64,000 nt of DNA from Deinococcus detaillensis (GCF_007280555.1 NZ_VKDB01000013.1:1-64000), one strand, 5' to 3'. Positions 17,140 to 28,813 are shown, numbered from the stretch's first letter. Translations and numbers: made by a program. Notes: generated by a model not told the origin, from the letters alone.

Positions 17140-19952
17140 GAAGGCTTGGGCCGTGCGGTAGAAAGTGTGGGGGAGTTGCGCTGGGTTGGTGCAGCTCCCC
17201 CTTCGTTTGCCGCGTCGCCGCTGTTGCAACGCTGCCACAGTTTGGTGGCCTCCACGGCGCTGACGGCGGGCGAGAACAAATAGCCCTGTCCAACTTGGCA
17301 GTTCAAGTCCAGCAAACTGCGGCGCTGCTCAGGTGTTTCGATGCCCTCGGCGATCACGTCGAGTTTGAGCGCTTCGGCCAACTTCAAAATGGCCTGCACG
17401 ATGCCCTGGCTGGCCGGATCGCTCCCCAGATTTTCCACGAAACTGCGGTCAATTTTCAGGGCAGTGAGGTTAAAGCGGTGCAGCGAGGCCAGCGAAGAGT
17501 AGCCGGTGCCGAAATCGTCCACCTGAACGCCGAGCCCCAACTCCCTGAGGGCGGTGATGGTTTGGGCGGCGCTGGCGTGCAGCATGGCTCCCTCGGTGAT
17601 TTCAAGGTTGAGGCCGTGCGCCGCGCAGCCACTTTTGCGAATGGCCCGCTGCACTTGACGAATGATGTCGGATTGCTGAAACTGATGCGGCGACAAATTG
17701 ACGTTGAGGCACAGGGGCCGCTCAGGTTGCTGACGCTGCCAAGTGCTGAGCTGCTGGCAGGCTTCTTCCAAGACCCACTGCCCCAGCGGCCAGATGAGTC
17801 CAGTTTCCTCGGCGACGCTCAGAAACTCACTGGGCTGCACGTTACCGAGTTCAGGGTGCCGCCAGCGGGCCAGCGCCTCGAAGCTCAAGATACGGTTGCT
17901 GCTGAGCTGCACCACCGGCTGATAAAACAGGTGCAGTTGACGCGCCCCGATGGCCGCGCCGAGTTCGGCTTCGATGTGCAGCCGCCGCAGGGCACGCTCA
18001 TGCAAGCTGCGGTCAAACACCCGGTAAGCTGAACTGGCCCGCGTGCGCTGACGGTGCTTGCTTTCGTACATGCTGAGGTCGGCGTCGCGCAGCACGTCGC
18101 TGGTTTCGGTGTACTCGGCCCGGCCCGGCGCGATGCCGATGCTGATACTTAGGCGCAATTCGTGGCTGCCGACTTTCAGTGGTTGTCTGAGCGCTTTGGC
18201 CAGGCGGCCGGCGAGGCGTTCGGCGTCAGCCGCGTGGTGACACAGCAAAATGGCAAATTCGTCGCCGCCTAAACGGGCCAGCAGTTCGTTCGGCGGTATG
18301 TTGGCGGCCAGCCGCTCGGCCAGTGCCCGCAGCAAGTCGTCGCCGATTCGGTGGCCCAAGCTGTCGTTGATGACCTTGAAGCGGTCGACATCCAAAAATA
18401 AAACGGCGTAATTGGTGTTGCCTGTTTGGTGGGCTTCTTCCAAGCAGGCCTGCAAACGGCCTTCAAACAAGCTGCGGTTGGCCAGCCCGGTCAGCGAATC
18501 GTGACGCGCTTCGTAGGCCAGCTGCTGCTCAATGTGGTGGCGCTCGCTGATGTCGCGGGAAGTCGATTGCCACTGACCGTCCCCAGACTGCGTCGGGGCG
18601 CTGCTGGTTTCAAACCAGATCCAGTGGCCTTGCTGGTGGCGCAGCCGCAGCCGCAACAGATCAAATTGCGGCGACGGCGTTTGCAAAATGGCATTCTTGA
18701 TTTTTTCGTGATCGTCAGGATGCACAAACTCATCGGGGAACTGTCCCAGCATGTCTTCGGGCAGGTAGCCCAGCAGCGCAGTGACCGACGGACTGACATA
18801 GGTGAGTTGGCCTTCCCGGGCGTGCAGGCACACCAGGTCGGTCATGCTCTCGGCCAGCAGCCGGTAGCGGGCCTCGCTCAGGCTGACGGCTGAGAGCAGT
18901 TGCGCCCGCTCCAGCGCTTGCCCCACTTGCGCGGCGACCTCGTTCATCAATTCCAAATCGCGCTGATGCAGGATCACGCCGTCGACGCTCTCGACGTTCA
19001 GCGTCCCCACCACTTTTCCGTGTGCCCGTAGCGGCACCGTCACCTCGCTGGTGGTGTTGCCGATGGCTCCCACAAAGGCGGCTTCGAGCCGCACGTCTTC
19101 GATCAATTCGCCCTTGCCGGTGCGGATGACCCGGCCCACCACGCCCGTAGACACCGGGATGCGGTGCAGCACAGTGTGATAGCCGATTTGGTGTTGCAGC
19201 ACTAAGCAGGGTTCGGGTAGAGCCGCTGGGTCGAGTAAATAAATGCTGACTTGGGTATACCCGAACGCCGCGATGATGGCCGTGTTCACCGCCCGAATAA
19301 GGCTGTCTACACTGACCTCGCGGCTCAGGGCATTGCGGACTTGGTGCAGCAAGGCCAACTCGCTGGCTTGCCGGGCAATCTGCGCGTACAAGTGCTGGTC
19401 GTGTTGGCGGGCTTTCCTGATTTTCATGTCCAGCCGCACCCGCCTCAGAGCGCTGCTGAGGTGTTGGCTGAGAATCTGCATCAAGCGCAAATCTTCTTCG
19501 CCCAGCACGAAGTCGGTGGTTTCGATATTGAGCAGGCCCGCGACCTGCTGACCGTCAAACAACGGCAAGCACAATTGACTTACCACTCTGGGGTGGTAGA
19601 CCTGATAATCGGCGTCCTGGCTGACATCTTGAACCAAGGCGGCCTGGGCGCTGCGGGCGACGCGGCCAATGATGCCGAAATCGGTGGAATAGGTCACTCC
19701 CTCCGTGTCGTAGCCGAGGCTGACTTGGGGCTTGATCTGCTCGTCTTCAACCAGCGCGATGCTCACCAGCGGATACCCGACGACTTGCTGAATGGCGGCG
19801 GTCACCTCCTGAAACAAGCTCGGCAAATCCGGCGCTCCCGTCAGCGTTTCCCGAACCCTGTCCAGCAGCTGCAGCGCCCGTTTATGTTGCTCCAGTTCAG
19901 AGCCGAAGCGCTGGGCCGCAGCTTGCTGAGGGGTTGGTTGGCTTGGCTTCAT
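17136..19952 (-). CDS. GAF-GAF-PAS-GGDEF-EAL cyclic-di-GMP signalling protein
   Basis: 938 residues. Two GAF domains (about 30-185 and 195-355), one PAS (about 357-475, EARYRLLAESMTDLVCLHARE), a GGDEF domain with intact ARLGGDEFAILL, and an EAL domain. The EAL catalytic set looks complete: FEALARWRH, NVNLSPHQF, LEITEGAML, VDDFGTGYSS, LKIDRSFV and VIAEGIET. So both c-di-GMP synthesis and breakdown are possible. No RxxD inhibitory site precedes GGDEF. There are no membrane segments, so it is a cytosolic sensor. GATACT (plus-strand 19961-19966) lies 8 bases before the ATG. Confidence 0.92.
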   Translation of the reverse strand: MKPSQPTPQQAAAQRFGSELEQHKRALQLLDRVRETLTGAPDLPSLFQEVTAAIQQVVGYPLVSIALVEDEQIKPQVSLGYDTEGVTYSTDFGIIGRVARSAQAALVQDVSQDADYQVYHPRVVSQLCLPLFDGQQVAGLLNIETTDFVLGEEDLRLMQILSQHLSSALRRVRLDMKIRKARQHDQHLYAQIARQASELALLHQVRNALSREVSVDSLIRAVNTAIIAAFGYTQVSIYLLDPAALPEPCLVLQHQIGYHTVLHRIPVSTGVVGRVIRTGKGELIEDVRLEAAFVGAIGNTTSEVTVPLRAHGKVVGTLNVESVDGVILHQRDLELMNEVAAQVGQALERAQLLSAVSLSEARYRLLAESMTDLVCLHAREGQLTYVSPSVTALLGYLPEDMLGQFPDEFVHPDDHEKIKNAILQTPSPQFDLLRLRLRHQQGHWIWFETSSAPTQSGDGQWQSTSRDISERHHIEQQLAYEARHDSLTGLANRSLFEGRLQACLEEAHQTGNTNYAVLFLDVDRFKVINDSLGHRIGDDLLRALAERLAANIPPNELLARLGGDEFAILLCHHAADAERLAGRLAKALRQPLKVGSHELRLSISIGIAPGRAEYTETSDVLRDADLSMYESKHRQRTRASSAYRVFDRSLHERALRRLHIEAELGAAIGARQLHLFYQPVVQLSSNRILSFEALARWRHPELGNVQPSEFLSVAEETGLIWPLGQWVLEEACQQLSTWQRQQPERPLCLNVNLSPHQFQQSDIIRQVQRAIRKSGCAAHGLNLEITEGAMLHASAAQTITALRELGLGVQVDDFGTGYSSLASLHRFNLTALKIDRSFVENLGSDPASQGIVQAILKLAEALKLDVIAEGIETPEQRRSLLDLNCQVGQGYLFSPAVSAVEATKLWQRCNSGDAANEGGAAPTQRNSPTLSTARPKPS

Positions 19953-20004
19953 TTCTAAACAGTATCCCAGCCGCGCCTCACATTTTCATAACTCCAATTT
20001 GTCA

Positions 20005-20145
20005 ATGAAACCCAGCGAAATAGTTAGCACCGTAATCGAAGTGATTTTGGTGAAAAGGGGTTACTTGGAGAGCAGCAGAGAAAAACTTGATGCTGAAAAT
20101 TTACAGCCTTCTGTCAGCAACAAGTTGAGATTAATTTTGAATTGA
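20005..20145 (+). CDS. Possible 46-residue protein in an AT-rich gap
   Basis: An ATG-started frame beginning MKPSEIVSTVIEVILVKRG and ending in TGA, mostly predicted helical with a polar C-terminus. No Shine-Dalgarno or convincing -10 was found. The reason to keep it is a plus-strand terminator 54 bases downstream, while no other plus-strand gene lies upstream. The DNA is far more AT-rich than its surroundings, so it may be a gene remnant or part of a small RNA. Confidence 0.3.
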   Translation: MKPSEIVSTVIEVILVKRGYLESSREKLDAENLQPSVSNKLRLILN

Positions 20146-20198
20146 AGCATCACTTTTTAGAGTGGGTAGGGAAAATTAACTCAAATCTACTTTTATTC

Positions 20199-20235
20199 TC
20201 AGGTCTTTTTGAGGCCTGACTCTTTTCTTGTTTTT
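20199..20235 (+). terminator. Plus-strand intrinsic terminator without a known gene
   Basis: A 7-bp stem TCAGGTC/GGCCTGA (20199-20205 with 20213-20219) and a 7-base loop are followed by the T-rich run TCTTTTCTTGTTTTT. It implies transcription rightwards through 20000-20200. Confidence 0.5.
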
Positions 20236-20245
20236 AGTGGAGATG

Positions 20246-20299
20246 AAAAAAACGCGCAGCGATACATGAGGAACTGACTGCTCCACTTTATCGCCGCGC
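20246..20299 (-). terminator. Terminator of the acyl-CoA dehydrogenase gene at 20356
   Basis: On the minus strand GCGCGGCGATA pairs with TATCGCTGCGC (11 positions, one mismatch) across a 24-base loop and is followed by GTTTTTTT. The loop is long for a terminator. The segment CTCCACT in the loop could instead pair with AGTGGAG at 20236-20242. Confidence 0.55.
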
Positions 20300-20355
20300 T
20301 GCTCAAAGCGAGTCGTTACTGACCCATTCTCAAGCGGAATTCAGATTCACTTCAT

Positions 20356-21753
20356 TTAGACGAACGCGCTCAGCCCCGTCACGGCCCGTCCGACCACCAA
20401 AGTATTGATTTCGTTGGTGCCTTCGTAACTGTAAATGGCTTCAGCGTCGGCGAAGTGCTTGGCCACGCCGTTTTCCAGCAAAATACCGTTGCCGCCAAAG
20501 ACTTCGCGGGCTGCCGCTACTGTTTCGCGGCACCGAGCAGCGGTAAAGACTTTGGAAAGAGCGGCGTGTTCGTCTTGCATCAAATCGTGATCGGCCATGT
20601 ATGAAAGGCGCAGGCACATGGTAAACATGCTGGTGACGTTGCCGAGCATGTGCACCAGATGGTTTTGAATCAGTTGGAATTCGCCGATGCGCTTGCCAAA
20701 TTGCCGGCGGTCTTGACTGTACTTGACGGCCAGTTCATACGCGCCCATCGCGCATCCCACGCCCTGCCACGCCACGCCCGCACGGGTCAGCCGCAGCACG
20801 TCGGCGGTGGTGCGCCAGCCTTTGACTTCTTGCAAGCGGTCTGCGTCGGGCACGCGGCAATCCGTGAGCGTGATCAAACCGTTCTCCACGATTCTCAGCG
20901 CCGTTTTGCCCTGAATTTTGTCTACGTTGTAGCCCGGCGTTCCGGCCCGCACGATAAAGCCGCGCACTTCGTTGCTGTCCTCGTCGCGTGCCCAGATCAC
21001 CGTGAAGTCGGAAAAGGTGGAATTGCCGATCCACTTTTTCTGGCCGCTCAGCACCCAAGCATCGCCGTCGCGGCGGCAGGTGGTGCGCATGCCCTGGCTG
21101 ACCTGTGAGCCGCCTTCGGGTTCGGTTAAACCAAAAGCGCCGATGGCCTTCAGGTCCAGCATCTTGGGAAGCCACTCGGCTTTTTGCTCGGCGCTGCCGC
21201 CCAGCGCCACCGAAGCGAACGCCAGCCCAGCGTGAACGCCAAAAAAGACGGCGGTGGACACGTCTACCTTGCAGGCTTCCAAAGTAATCAGCCCTTCCAT
21301 GACAGTGGCGTCGGCCTTGCGGGTACCGTCTTCGTTCCAGACCTTTCTCAGCAAGTCCAGCGGCCGCATCGCGTCGATCATCTGGCGCGGGAACTCGTCG
21401 CGGTTCCAGTATTCGTTCATGATCGGGGCCACTTCAGCGTGCATAAACTCGCGCACTTGCAGGGCCACGCCGCGTTGCTCGTCGGTCACGGTGTCCAGCA
21501 GGCCGAAGAAATCGCCGTCAGGCGCGGGCAATTCGCGCTTCTTGTGTTCTTGTGCCTTGCCGCCCACGCCCAGCGCTTTGCTGAGCTGGCCAAGTTGCTT
21601 GTCATCCATCTTGGCCGCCGCGTTGAGCAGCCCCGCCAGATCAATTTTGCTGGCGAGTGCGCCGAGCTTGCTCATATCGAGCTGGGAAAGAAGTTGCGTC
21701 AAATCGCCGCCCTGAACGGTGCCAACCTGAACTGGCTCTGCTGCTTTGGTCAT
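20356..21753 (-). CDS. Acyl-CoA dehydrogenase with N-terminal extension
   Basis: 465 residues. About 75 extra N-terminal residues, helical and rich in Leu/Lys/Asp ([17 protein letters not shown]), precede a complete acyl-CoA dehydrogenase. Visible motifs: [17 protein letters not shown], the [15 protein letters not shown] middle domain, [15 protein letters not shown], and the catalytic glutamate in [10 protein letters not shown]. It oxidises an acyl-CoA to an enoyl-CoA and passes electrons to ETF; the motif pattern is closest to glutaryl- or butyryl-type enzymes, but the chain length is not fixed by sequence. Palindromes at 21783-21815 overlap its promoter region. Confidence 0.9.
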   Translation of the reverse strand: MTKAAEPVQVGTVQGGDLTQLLSQLDMSKLGALASKIDLAGLLNAAAKMDDKQLGQLSKALGVGGKAQEHKKRELPAPDGDFFGLLDTVTDEQRGVALQVREFMHAEVAPIMNEYWNRDEFPRQMIDAMRPLDLLRKVWNEDGTRKADATVMEGLITLEACKVDVSTAVFFGVHAGLAFASVALGGSAEQKAEWLPKMLDLKAIGAFGLTEPEGGSQVSQGMRTTCRRDGDAWVLSGQKKWIGNSTFSDFTVIWARDEDSNEVRGFIVRAGTPGYNVDKIQGKTALRIVENGLITLTDCRVPDADRLQEVKGWRTTADVLRLTRAGVAWQGVGCAMGAYELAVKYSQDRRQFGKRIGEFQLIQNHLVHMLGNVTSMFTMCLRLSYMADHDLMQDEHAALSKVFTAARCRETVAAAREVFGGNGILLENGVAKHFADAEAIYSYEGTNEINTLVVGRAVTGLSAFV

Positions 21754-21760
21754 GCTCTCT

Positions 21761-21846
21761 ATTGTGCCTCAGGGGAAATATTTAGACTGAGTCTAGAAAT
21801 ACTGACTCATTGAGTGACTCTTAACGCGCCACTGGAGCGGTAGCAT
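21761..21846. promoter_or_regulatory. Divergent promoter region with two palindromes
   Basis: Minus-strand CACAAT (21761-21766) lies 7 bases before the dehydrogenase ATG; plus-strand TAGCAT (21841-21846) lies 6 bases before GTG 21853. Between them are TAGACTGAGTCTA (21783-21795), a perfect 6+1+6 palindrome where the minus-strand -35 would be, and ACTCATTGAGT (21805-21815), both built from GACTC/GAGTC units. This looks like an operator for a dimeric repressor, for example TetR-type. Confidence 0.5.
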
Positions 21847-21852
21847 CGGGCG

Positions 21853-22395
21853 GTGACTTCGCTGCGCCTACCCAGTTCGCCGCCCCTACCCAGTCTATTG
21901 CGTCCCACCGAGCCGCTGCTCAGCAAACCGGCCGGCTACCTCGGGCTGGCGACTTACAGCAGCCTCAGTCAATTCTGGCGTTATCTGGCAGCGGCGTCGC
22001 GGGCGGAGCGCGAGGTGAGCTTGGTGCGCGGCGACAGTGAAAAAGCTTGCCGGAGGCGGATTGCCGGACACACCCTAGAAGGCGCGGCGCTGCTGCTCGA
22101 TCAAGCGCGGCTCTCGGAAGCGCTGGAAGACGGCCTGGACCCACATCCGGCGCTGATCGCCTTGCTCGGCGGCGACAACTTACCCCTGCGCGAGTTGCTC
22201 AACACCCATTACACGCTGCGCCTGAATTTCGTGCTGGCGTTTACCCGCAGCCGCGATTTGATCGTGCGCCCAGAGTTTAAGTTTGTGCCGAAGCCGGGCG
22301 AGAAAGCTGTATTGCCCACCGATCTGCCACTGGCGACGCGCCGACTGGGCCGCGACGAAATCCGCTTTCTGCTCGACCGGGCCTGCGGTCTGTGA
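21853..22395 (+). CDS. Protein of unknown function
   Basis: 180 residues, GTG start 6 bases after TAGCAT. No signal peptide or membrane helix. The protein is rich in Leu and Arg with likely helices around EREVSLVRGDSEKACRRRIAG and a C-terminal RRLGRDEIRFLLDRACGL. It contains no motif I can assign. It shares a divergent control region with the acyl-CoA dehydrogenase and could be controlled by the same factor. Confidence 0.7.
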   Translation: MTSLRLPSSPPLPSLLRPTEPLLSKPAGYLGLATYSSLSQFWRYLAAASRAEREVSLVRGDSEKACRRRIAGHTLEGAALLLDQARLSEALEDGLDPHPALIALLGGDNLPLRELLNTHYTLRLNFVLAFTRSRDLIVRPEFKFVPKPGEKAVLPTDLPLATRRLGRDEIRFLLDRACGL

Positions 22396-22537
22396 AATTG
22401 GGCGGCGTTGTCGGAGTGACACCTTGCTATGTGCAATCAGAAACGCCCGGCCCCTCAGCTTCTGCTTTGGGACTGAGCGTTCAAGGTTGTGGAGAGGGCA
22501 GGCTGATTTCAAACCAGAAGAAAGCGGCGCTAACGGC

Positions 22538-22840
22538 TCAGTTGTCGCCCAGCTTAGGCTTGCCTGCGTCTCCCTTGGGGTCGGTGGTGGCTCCGCTGGG
22601 CGTCATCCCGTCTTTGAGGCTGCCGTAGGTCACGGGCTTTTCGGGAATGCTGCCGGGTGCAGGCGCAGCGGCTTGGGTATCGGCAGCGGTCTGGCTGCTC
22701 ACCTGAACACCCTCATCGCTGGTCTGCTGCCAGTAGGCCTTGTCGTCGCTGGCAGGAACGGTCTTGTCTTTCAAGGCCTCCATCTCGCGGGCTTCTGCAG
22801 TGCTGGCTGGCGGCGTGCTGCTGGGTTTGCCTTCGTCCAT
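22538..22840 (-). CDS. Small hydrophilic protein of unknown function
   Basis: 100 residues, rich in Ala, Ser, Pro, Asp, Lys and Thr with no hydrophobic segment; likely disordered. A short motif DDKAYWQQTSDEGVQVSS is the only part that looks structured. Translation is well supported by AGGAGGA a few bases before the ATG on the minus strand. The function is unknown; its style suits the hydrophilic, stress-related small proteins common in this group, but that is only a guess. Confidence 0.65.
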   Translation of the reverse strand: MDEGKPSSTPPASTAEAREMEALKDKTVPASDDKAYWQQTSDEGVQVSSQTAADTQAAAPAPGSIPEKPVTYGSLKDGMTPSGATTDPKGDAGKPKLGDN

Positions 22841-22993
22841 GCTCGGTTCCTCCTGAACTTCAAATTCGGTGGCGTGCTGTAGGCGATCTGTTGGATAAGA
22901 ACTGGGTTGATTTCAGCCTACCTCACGCCTGTTCAGGGCGTGCCCGCCGGGCTTGAGGCTTGCTTCACGTCCCGCTTTCTGCAGCAGAGCGCT

Positions 22994-24952
22994 TCACAGT
23001 CGGTGACGCAGCAGCCGCAGCCCCATGAACACCACGAAGACGGTGCCGCCCTCGTGCGCGACCACGCCCAGCGGAAGGGGAATGTGTCCGGCCACTGCCA
23101 GTGGCGCAATGATCAAAATGACTCCGAAGGCAAAAGCCAGATTGAGAATCACGGTGCGGCGGGCGTCTTTAGCCAGTTTGACTGCGCCTGCCAGTTTGCC
23201 CAGGTCGTTTTTCATCAGCACCACGTCGGCGCTCTCGATGGCTACGTCGGTGCCGCTGGCCACCGCGATACCCAGATCGGCGCGGGCCAGAGCGGGGGCG
23301 TCGTTCACGCCGTCGCCAACCATCGCCAGCGGGCCGGTCAACTCGCCCATGATCCGCAGTTTGTCTTCAGGCAACAACTCGGCGCGGTACTCGGTCAGGC
23401 CGATATGGTGGGCCACGGCCTGTGCCACTTCCGCTTTGTCGCCGGTCAGCATCACCTGATGCTCCACGCCCGCCGCCCGCAGGCCCGCGATGGCCTCAGT
23501 AATGCCGGGGCGCAGGGTGTCGGATACGCCCATCACGGCTATCACGCGGCTTCCCACGCCCACGATCACGGTGCTGCTGCCTTCGGTATTCAGCTCGCGC
23601 AGGGCAGCGTCCTGAGCGGGTGTCAAGCTGGCTCCCTCCCGCTCCATCAAGCGGAGGTTCCCGGCCCAGACTTTGTCAACACTGCCCTGCTCAACACCGC
23701 CCAGTTCAATACTGTCCAGCTCGGCCTCAATGCCCATGCCGGGGATGGCCTGCGCGTTCCTGACAGCGGCGAACGAGACGTTCTGCGCCCGCGCCGCCGT
23801 CACCACGGCCTGTGCAATCGGGTGTTCGCTGTGGCTTTCCAGTCCGGCGGCTAGGGCTAGTGCCCCCGCCTCGTCGTCGGCCACTATGCGGGCCACCGTC
23901 ATCTTTGCCTGAGTCAGGGTGCCAGTCTTGTCGAAGGCGACGGTGTTGACGCGGGCCAGGGTGTCCATGGCCGCGCTGCTCTTGAACAGCACCCCGCCGC
24001 GTGCTGCCGCCGCCATGGCGCTGAGCATCACGGCGGGCGTGCTGATGACCACCGCGCAGGGGCTGGCCACCACCATGAAGGTCATGGCGCGGTACCACGA
24101 AGTGTCTACTCCCAAGTTAAAACCGTAGCGCAGCAGCACGAACACCAGCGGCACCAGTACCAACACCGCTGTGGCGTATGGGCTTTCCCAGCGCTCGGTG
24201 ATGGTCTCGGTGCGGCTTTTGGCCGTCTGGGCCTGCTCCATCAGCGCCACCAGCTTGGCCAGCGTGCTGTCTCCCGCCGGGCGAATCACTTCCGCCTCCA
24301 CGCTGCCGTTGAGGTTGACCGTGCCGGAAGCGAGTTCTGCGCCCACAGCCTTGTCAATCGGCAAGCTCTCCCCGGTGATGGGTGACTCGTCCACCGCCGT
24401 CTGTCCCAGTGTCACGCGGGCGTCGGCGGCAATTCGCTCGCCGGGTTTGATGATCAGCATGTCGCCAATTTGAATGTCTCCCAGTTCGCACCAACGCTCG
24501 CGTCCGTCACGGCGCAGGGTGGCTCCCGCCGGGTTCAGGTCCATCAGGGCGCTGATGGCGTGCTTGGTGCGGCCCATCGCCCAGTCCTGGAGAGTGTTGC
24601 TGAGGCTAAACAAGAACAGCAAAATCGCGCCGTCCGCCGCCTGCCCGATACTCGCCGCGCCCAGAGCGGCCACCACCATCAGTAAGTCCACGTCCAGCTT
24701 TTTTTCCACGAACAAGCTGTGCAGCGCCTCACGCCCGGCGGGAATGCCTCCGGCCAAGTAGGCGACGACGTAGCCGACCCACATGATGACGGGCTGCTTG
24801 AGAAGGTACTGCCCCGCCGCGCCCACCAGCAGGCCCACCAAGGTCAGGCCGGTCATCATGACGGCAAAGCGCAGTTCGGGCGAGAGGTTGAAGCGGGGTT
24901 GACGTGCCGGCGCGGCAAAACGGTTTGGTGTCGCGGTGTTGGGGGTGGTCAT
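22994..24952 (-). CDS. P1B-4-type heavy-metal transporting ATPase
   Basis: 652-residue cation pump. It has the P-type core: TGES at 193-196, phosphorylated D341 in DKTGTLT, the HP locus HSEHPIAQAV, and MVGDGVNDAPALA. The membrane metal motif is SPC (297-299) instead of CPC, and the last helix carries HEGGT; this pair marks subgroup P1B-4 (CoaT, CtpD, PfeT), which exports Co2+, Fe2+ or Zn2+. No N-terminal CxxC metal-binding domain is present, as usual for that group. The start is ATG 24952 behind AGGAGG; the frame open to 25111 adds 53 implausible residues. Repeats overlap its promoter. Confidence 0.92.
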   Translation of the reverse strand: MTTPNTATPNRFAAPARQPRFNLSPELRFAVMMTGLTLVGLLVGAAGQYLLKQPVIMWVGYVVAYLAGGIPAGREALHSLFVEKKLDVDLLMVVAALGAASIGQAADGAILLFLFSLSNTLQDWAMGRTKHAISALMDLNPAGATLRRDGRERWCELGDIQIGDMLIIKPGERIAADARVTLGQTAVDESPITGESLPIDKAVGAELASGTVNLNGSVEAEVIRPAGDSTLAKLVALMEQAQTAKSRTETITERWESPYATAVLVLVPLVFVLLRYGFNLGVDTSWYRAMTFMVVASPCAVVISTPAVMLSAMAAAARGGVLFKSSAAMDTLARVNTVAFDKTGTLTQAKMTVARIVADDEAGALALAAGLESHSEHPIAQAVVTAARAQNVSFAAVRNAQAIPGMGIEAELDSIELGGVEQGSVDKVWAGNLRLMEREGASLTPAQDAALRELNTEGSSTVIVGVGSRVIAVMGVSDTLRPGITEAIAGLRAAGVEHQVMLTGDKAEVAQAVAHHIGLTEYRAELLPEDKLRIMGELTGPLAMVGDGVNDAPALARADLGIAVASGTDVAIESADVVLMKNDLGKLAGAVKLAKDARRTVILNLAFAFGVILIIAPLAVAGHIPLPLGVVAHEGGTVFVVFMGLRLLRHRL

Positions 24953-24974
24953 GGAGCCTCCTATCAGAGAATCC

Positions 24975-25002
24975 CTAATAGAAACGATTCCCAATAAGCC
25001 AA
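24975..25002 (-). promoter_or_regulatory. Promoter of the P1B-4 ATPase gene with overlapping repeats
   Basis: On the minus strand: -35 TTGGCT, 16-base spacer, -10 TATTAG. The near-identical ATCCCTAATA and ATTCCCAATA (plus strand, 24971-24980 and 24987-24996) repeat with a 16-base period over the -10 and spacer, a plausible site for a metal-sensing regulator. Confidence 0.5.
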
Positions 25003-25193
25003 CTCTACTCGCCTGCCTTCCCAAACTCAACGCTCCATCCTGAGCGGAAAAGTCAGGATAGAGAGCGGGGGAGAGCGGAACACAGGCCCGCTCCATAGTC
25101 GAGTCCCACATTTGCTTGTGTTGTCCCTAGAGTAGTTACTGACTTGAATCCCGTGACTGCGCGGGTGACGCCCGGAAAACCGCCGTGTTGACC

Positions 25194-25199
25194 TATAAT
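25194..25199 (+). promoter_or_regulatory. -10 element of acnA
   Basis: A perfect TATAAT lies 35 bases before the acnA ATG; a good -35 at the normal distance is missing. The message has a short leader with a strong Shine-Dalgarno (AAGGAGG at 25221-25227). Confidence 0.55.
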
Positions 25200-25234
25200 G
25201 AAGCCATTCGCCCACTGGGCAAGGAGGAACGCAA

Positions 25235-27946
<2,712 letters not shown>

Positions 27947-27969
27947 GCATTCAGTCATAATCAATTTTT

Positions 27970-28010
27970 TACAATATGGGCTAACCGACTTGGTTAGCCC
28001 ATATTTGGAG
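27970..28010. promoter_or_regulatory. Perfect 14-bp palindrome spanning a -10 and touching a Shine-Dalgarno
   Basis: AATATGGGCTAACC (27973-27986) and its exact complement (27992-28005) flank a 5-base spacer. The 5' arm overlaps TACAAT (27970-27975), a possible -10 for the next gene; the 3' arm abuts TTGGAG (28005-28010), its likely ribosome site. It could be the acnA terminator (only a short T-run follows), an operator, or an mRNA hairpin acting on translation. Confidence 0.6.
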
Positions 28011-28015
28011 ATCAT

Positions 28016-28813
28016 ATGCATGAATCGCTTTTCACGCTATCTAAAGAACAGAATAAGGAGACCGCCTTTGCTTTTTTTCCACATAAGGATCAAGATTACG
28101 ACGCGCCCTTTAGGTATCTTGCTAATATGGCTCAGAAGGAGCAGTGGAATCTTCCTTCTATGCCCTACAAGGGCGACTTTCCCATACTGAAAAATTATTT
28201 AGATCATACATTTAGGCGTTTGAAAGAGCTCGAATTGGTCAAAATATCACCCGATGAACAGATGGCTTGCTTTAATACTGGCCTACAGACAGAAAAAGAA
28301 CAGGATATATATGCAGTTTTCAGGATGAATGACAAACTTAATTCAGAAGATTGGATATTCTACAGATTCTGTGATTCTTACTCCGACCTGCTTGATTCAT
28401 TTAGACCGCTCCCTGAAATAGCGCACTATATTACTAATCTCGCGAGTCTGATATATGACTCTGAGCTTCGAGTTGAGATTAGTCATGAGCATATATACGA
28501 AGACAATAAAGATCGCCTTCCAGACACAATCAGAGAAAACCAATTTGTCAGTATAGCTTTAATGAACAGCGCAATACAAAAAGCTCAAAAAATGGTTAAG
28601 AGAAATTATAAAATAGCGATTCCGATTTGGTACAGGGGTAAAATAGACCTACTACTTCCCGGCTATCTTTTGAACGGTGAGAAACCAGATATAGCATTTG
28701 TTACAGATCGTGTTGGTGATATATACAAGGTACGTACTATATTTACTATGGAAATGGCTTATAACAATGCACGCCTCATAGCTAAACCAGATCGTGATTG
28801 GTTGAACCCTTAA
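28016..28813 (+). CDS. DUF3825-like protein, AT-rich and probably acquired
   Basis: 265 residues. By eye it matches the DUF3825 pattern: N-terminal [14 protein letters not shown], then [15 protein letters not shown], a central [17 protein letters not shown], and C-terminal [20 protein letters not shown] with [16 protein letters not shown]3825 proteins are thought to be linked with RNA processes, but no activity is established to my knowledge. The codon choice is strikingly AT-rich (ATA, AGA, TTA frequent), unlike every neighbour, which points to recent transfer. It lies directly before a toxin-antitoxin pair. The ribosome site TTGGAG is next to a palindrome. Confidence 0.7.
   Translation: MHESLFTLSKEQNKETAFAFFPHKDQDYDAPFRYLANMAQKEQWNLPSMPYKGDFPILKNYLDHTFRRLKELELVKISPDEQMACFNTGLQTEKEQDIYAVFRMNDKLNSEDWIFYRFCDSYSDLLDSFRPLPEIAHYITNLASLIYDSELRVEISHEHIYEDNKDRLPDTIRENQFVSIALMNSAIQKAQKMVKRNYKIAIPIWYRGKIDLLLPGYLLNGEKPDIAFVTDRVGDIYKVRTIFTMEMAYNNARLIAKPDRDWLNP

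Noticed and set aside
22924..22942. Hairpin CACGCC/GGCGTG after the metal ATPase gene
   Set aside because: No T-run on either strand; too weak to call a terminator.
25037..25059. Inverted repeat ATCCTGA-9-TCAGGAT between the metal ATPase and acnA
   Set aside because: Short arms, not placed at either promoter, and no T-run; kept only as a note.
24953..25111. 53 extra N-terminal residues for the P1B-4 ATPase
   Set aside because: No ribosome site, not protein-like, and the region holds the gene's own promoter; ATG 24952 has AGGAGG.
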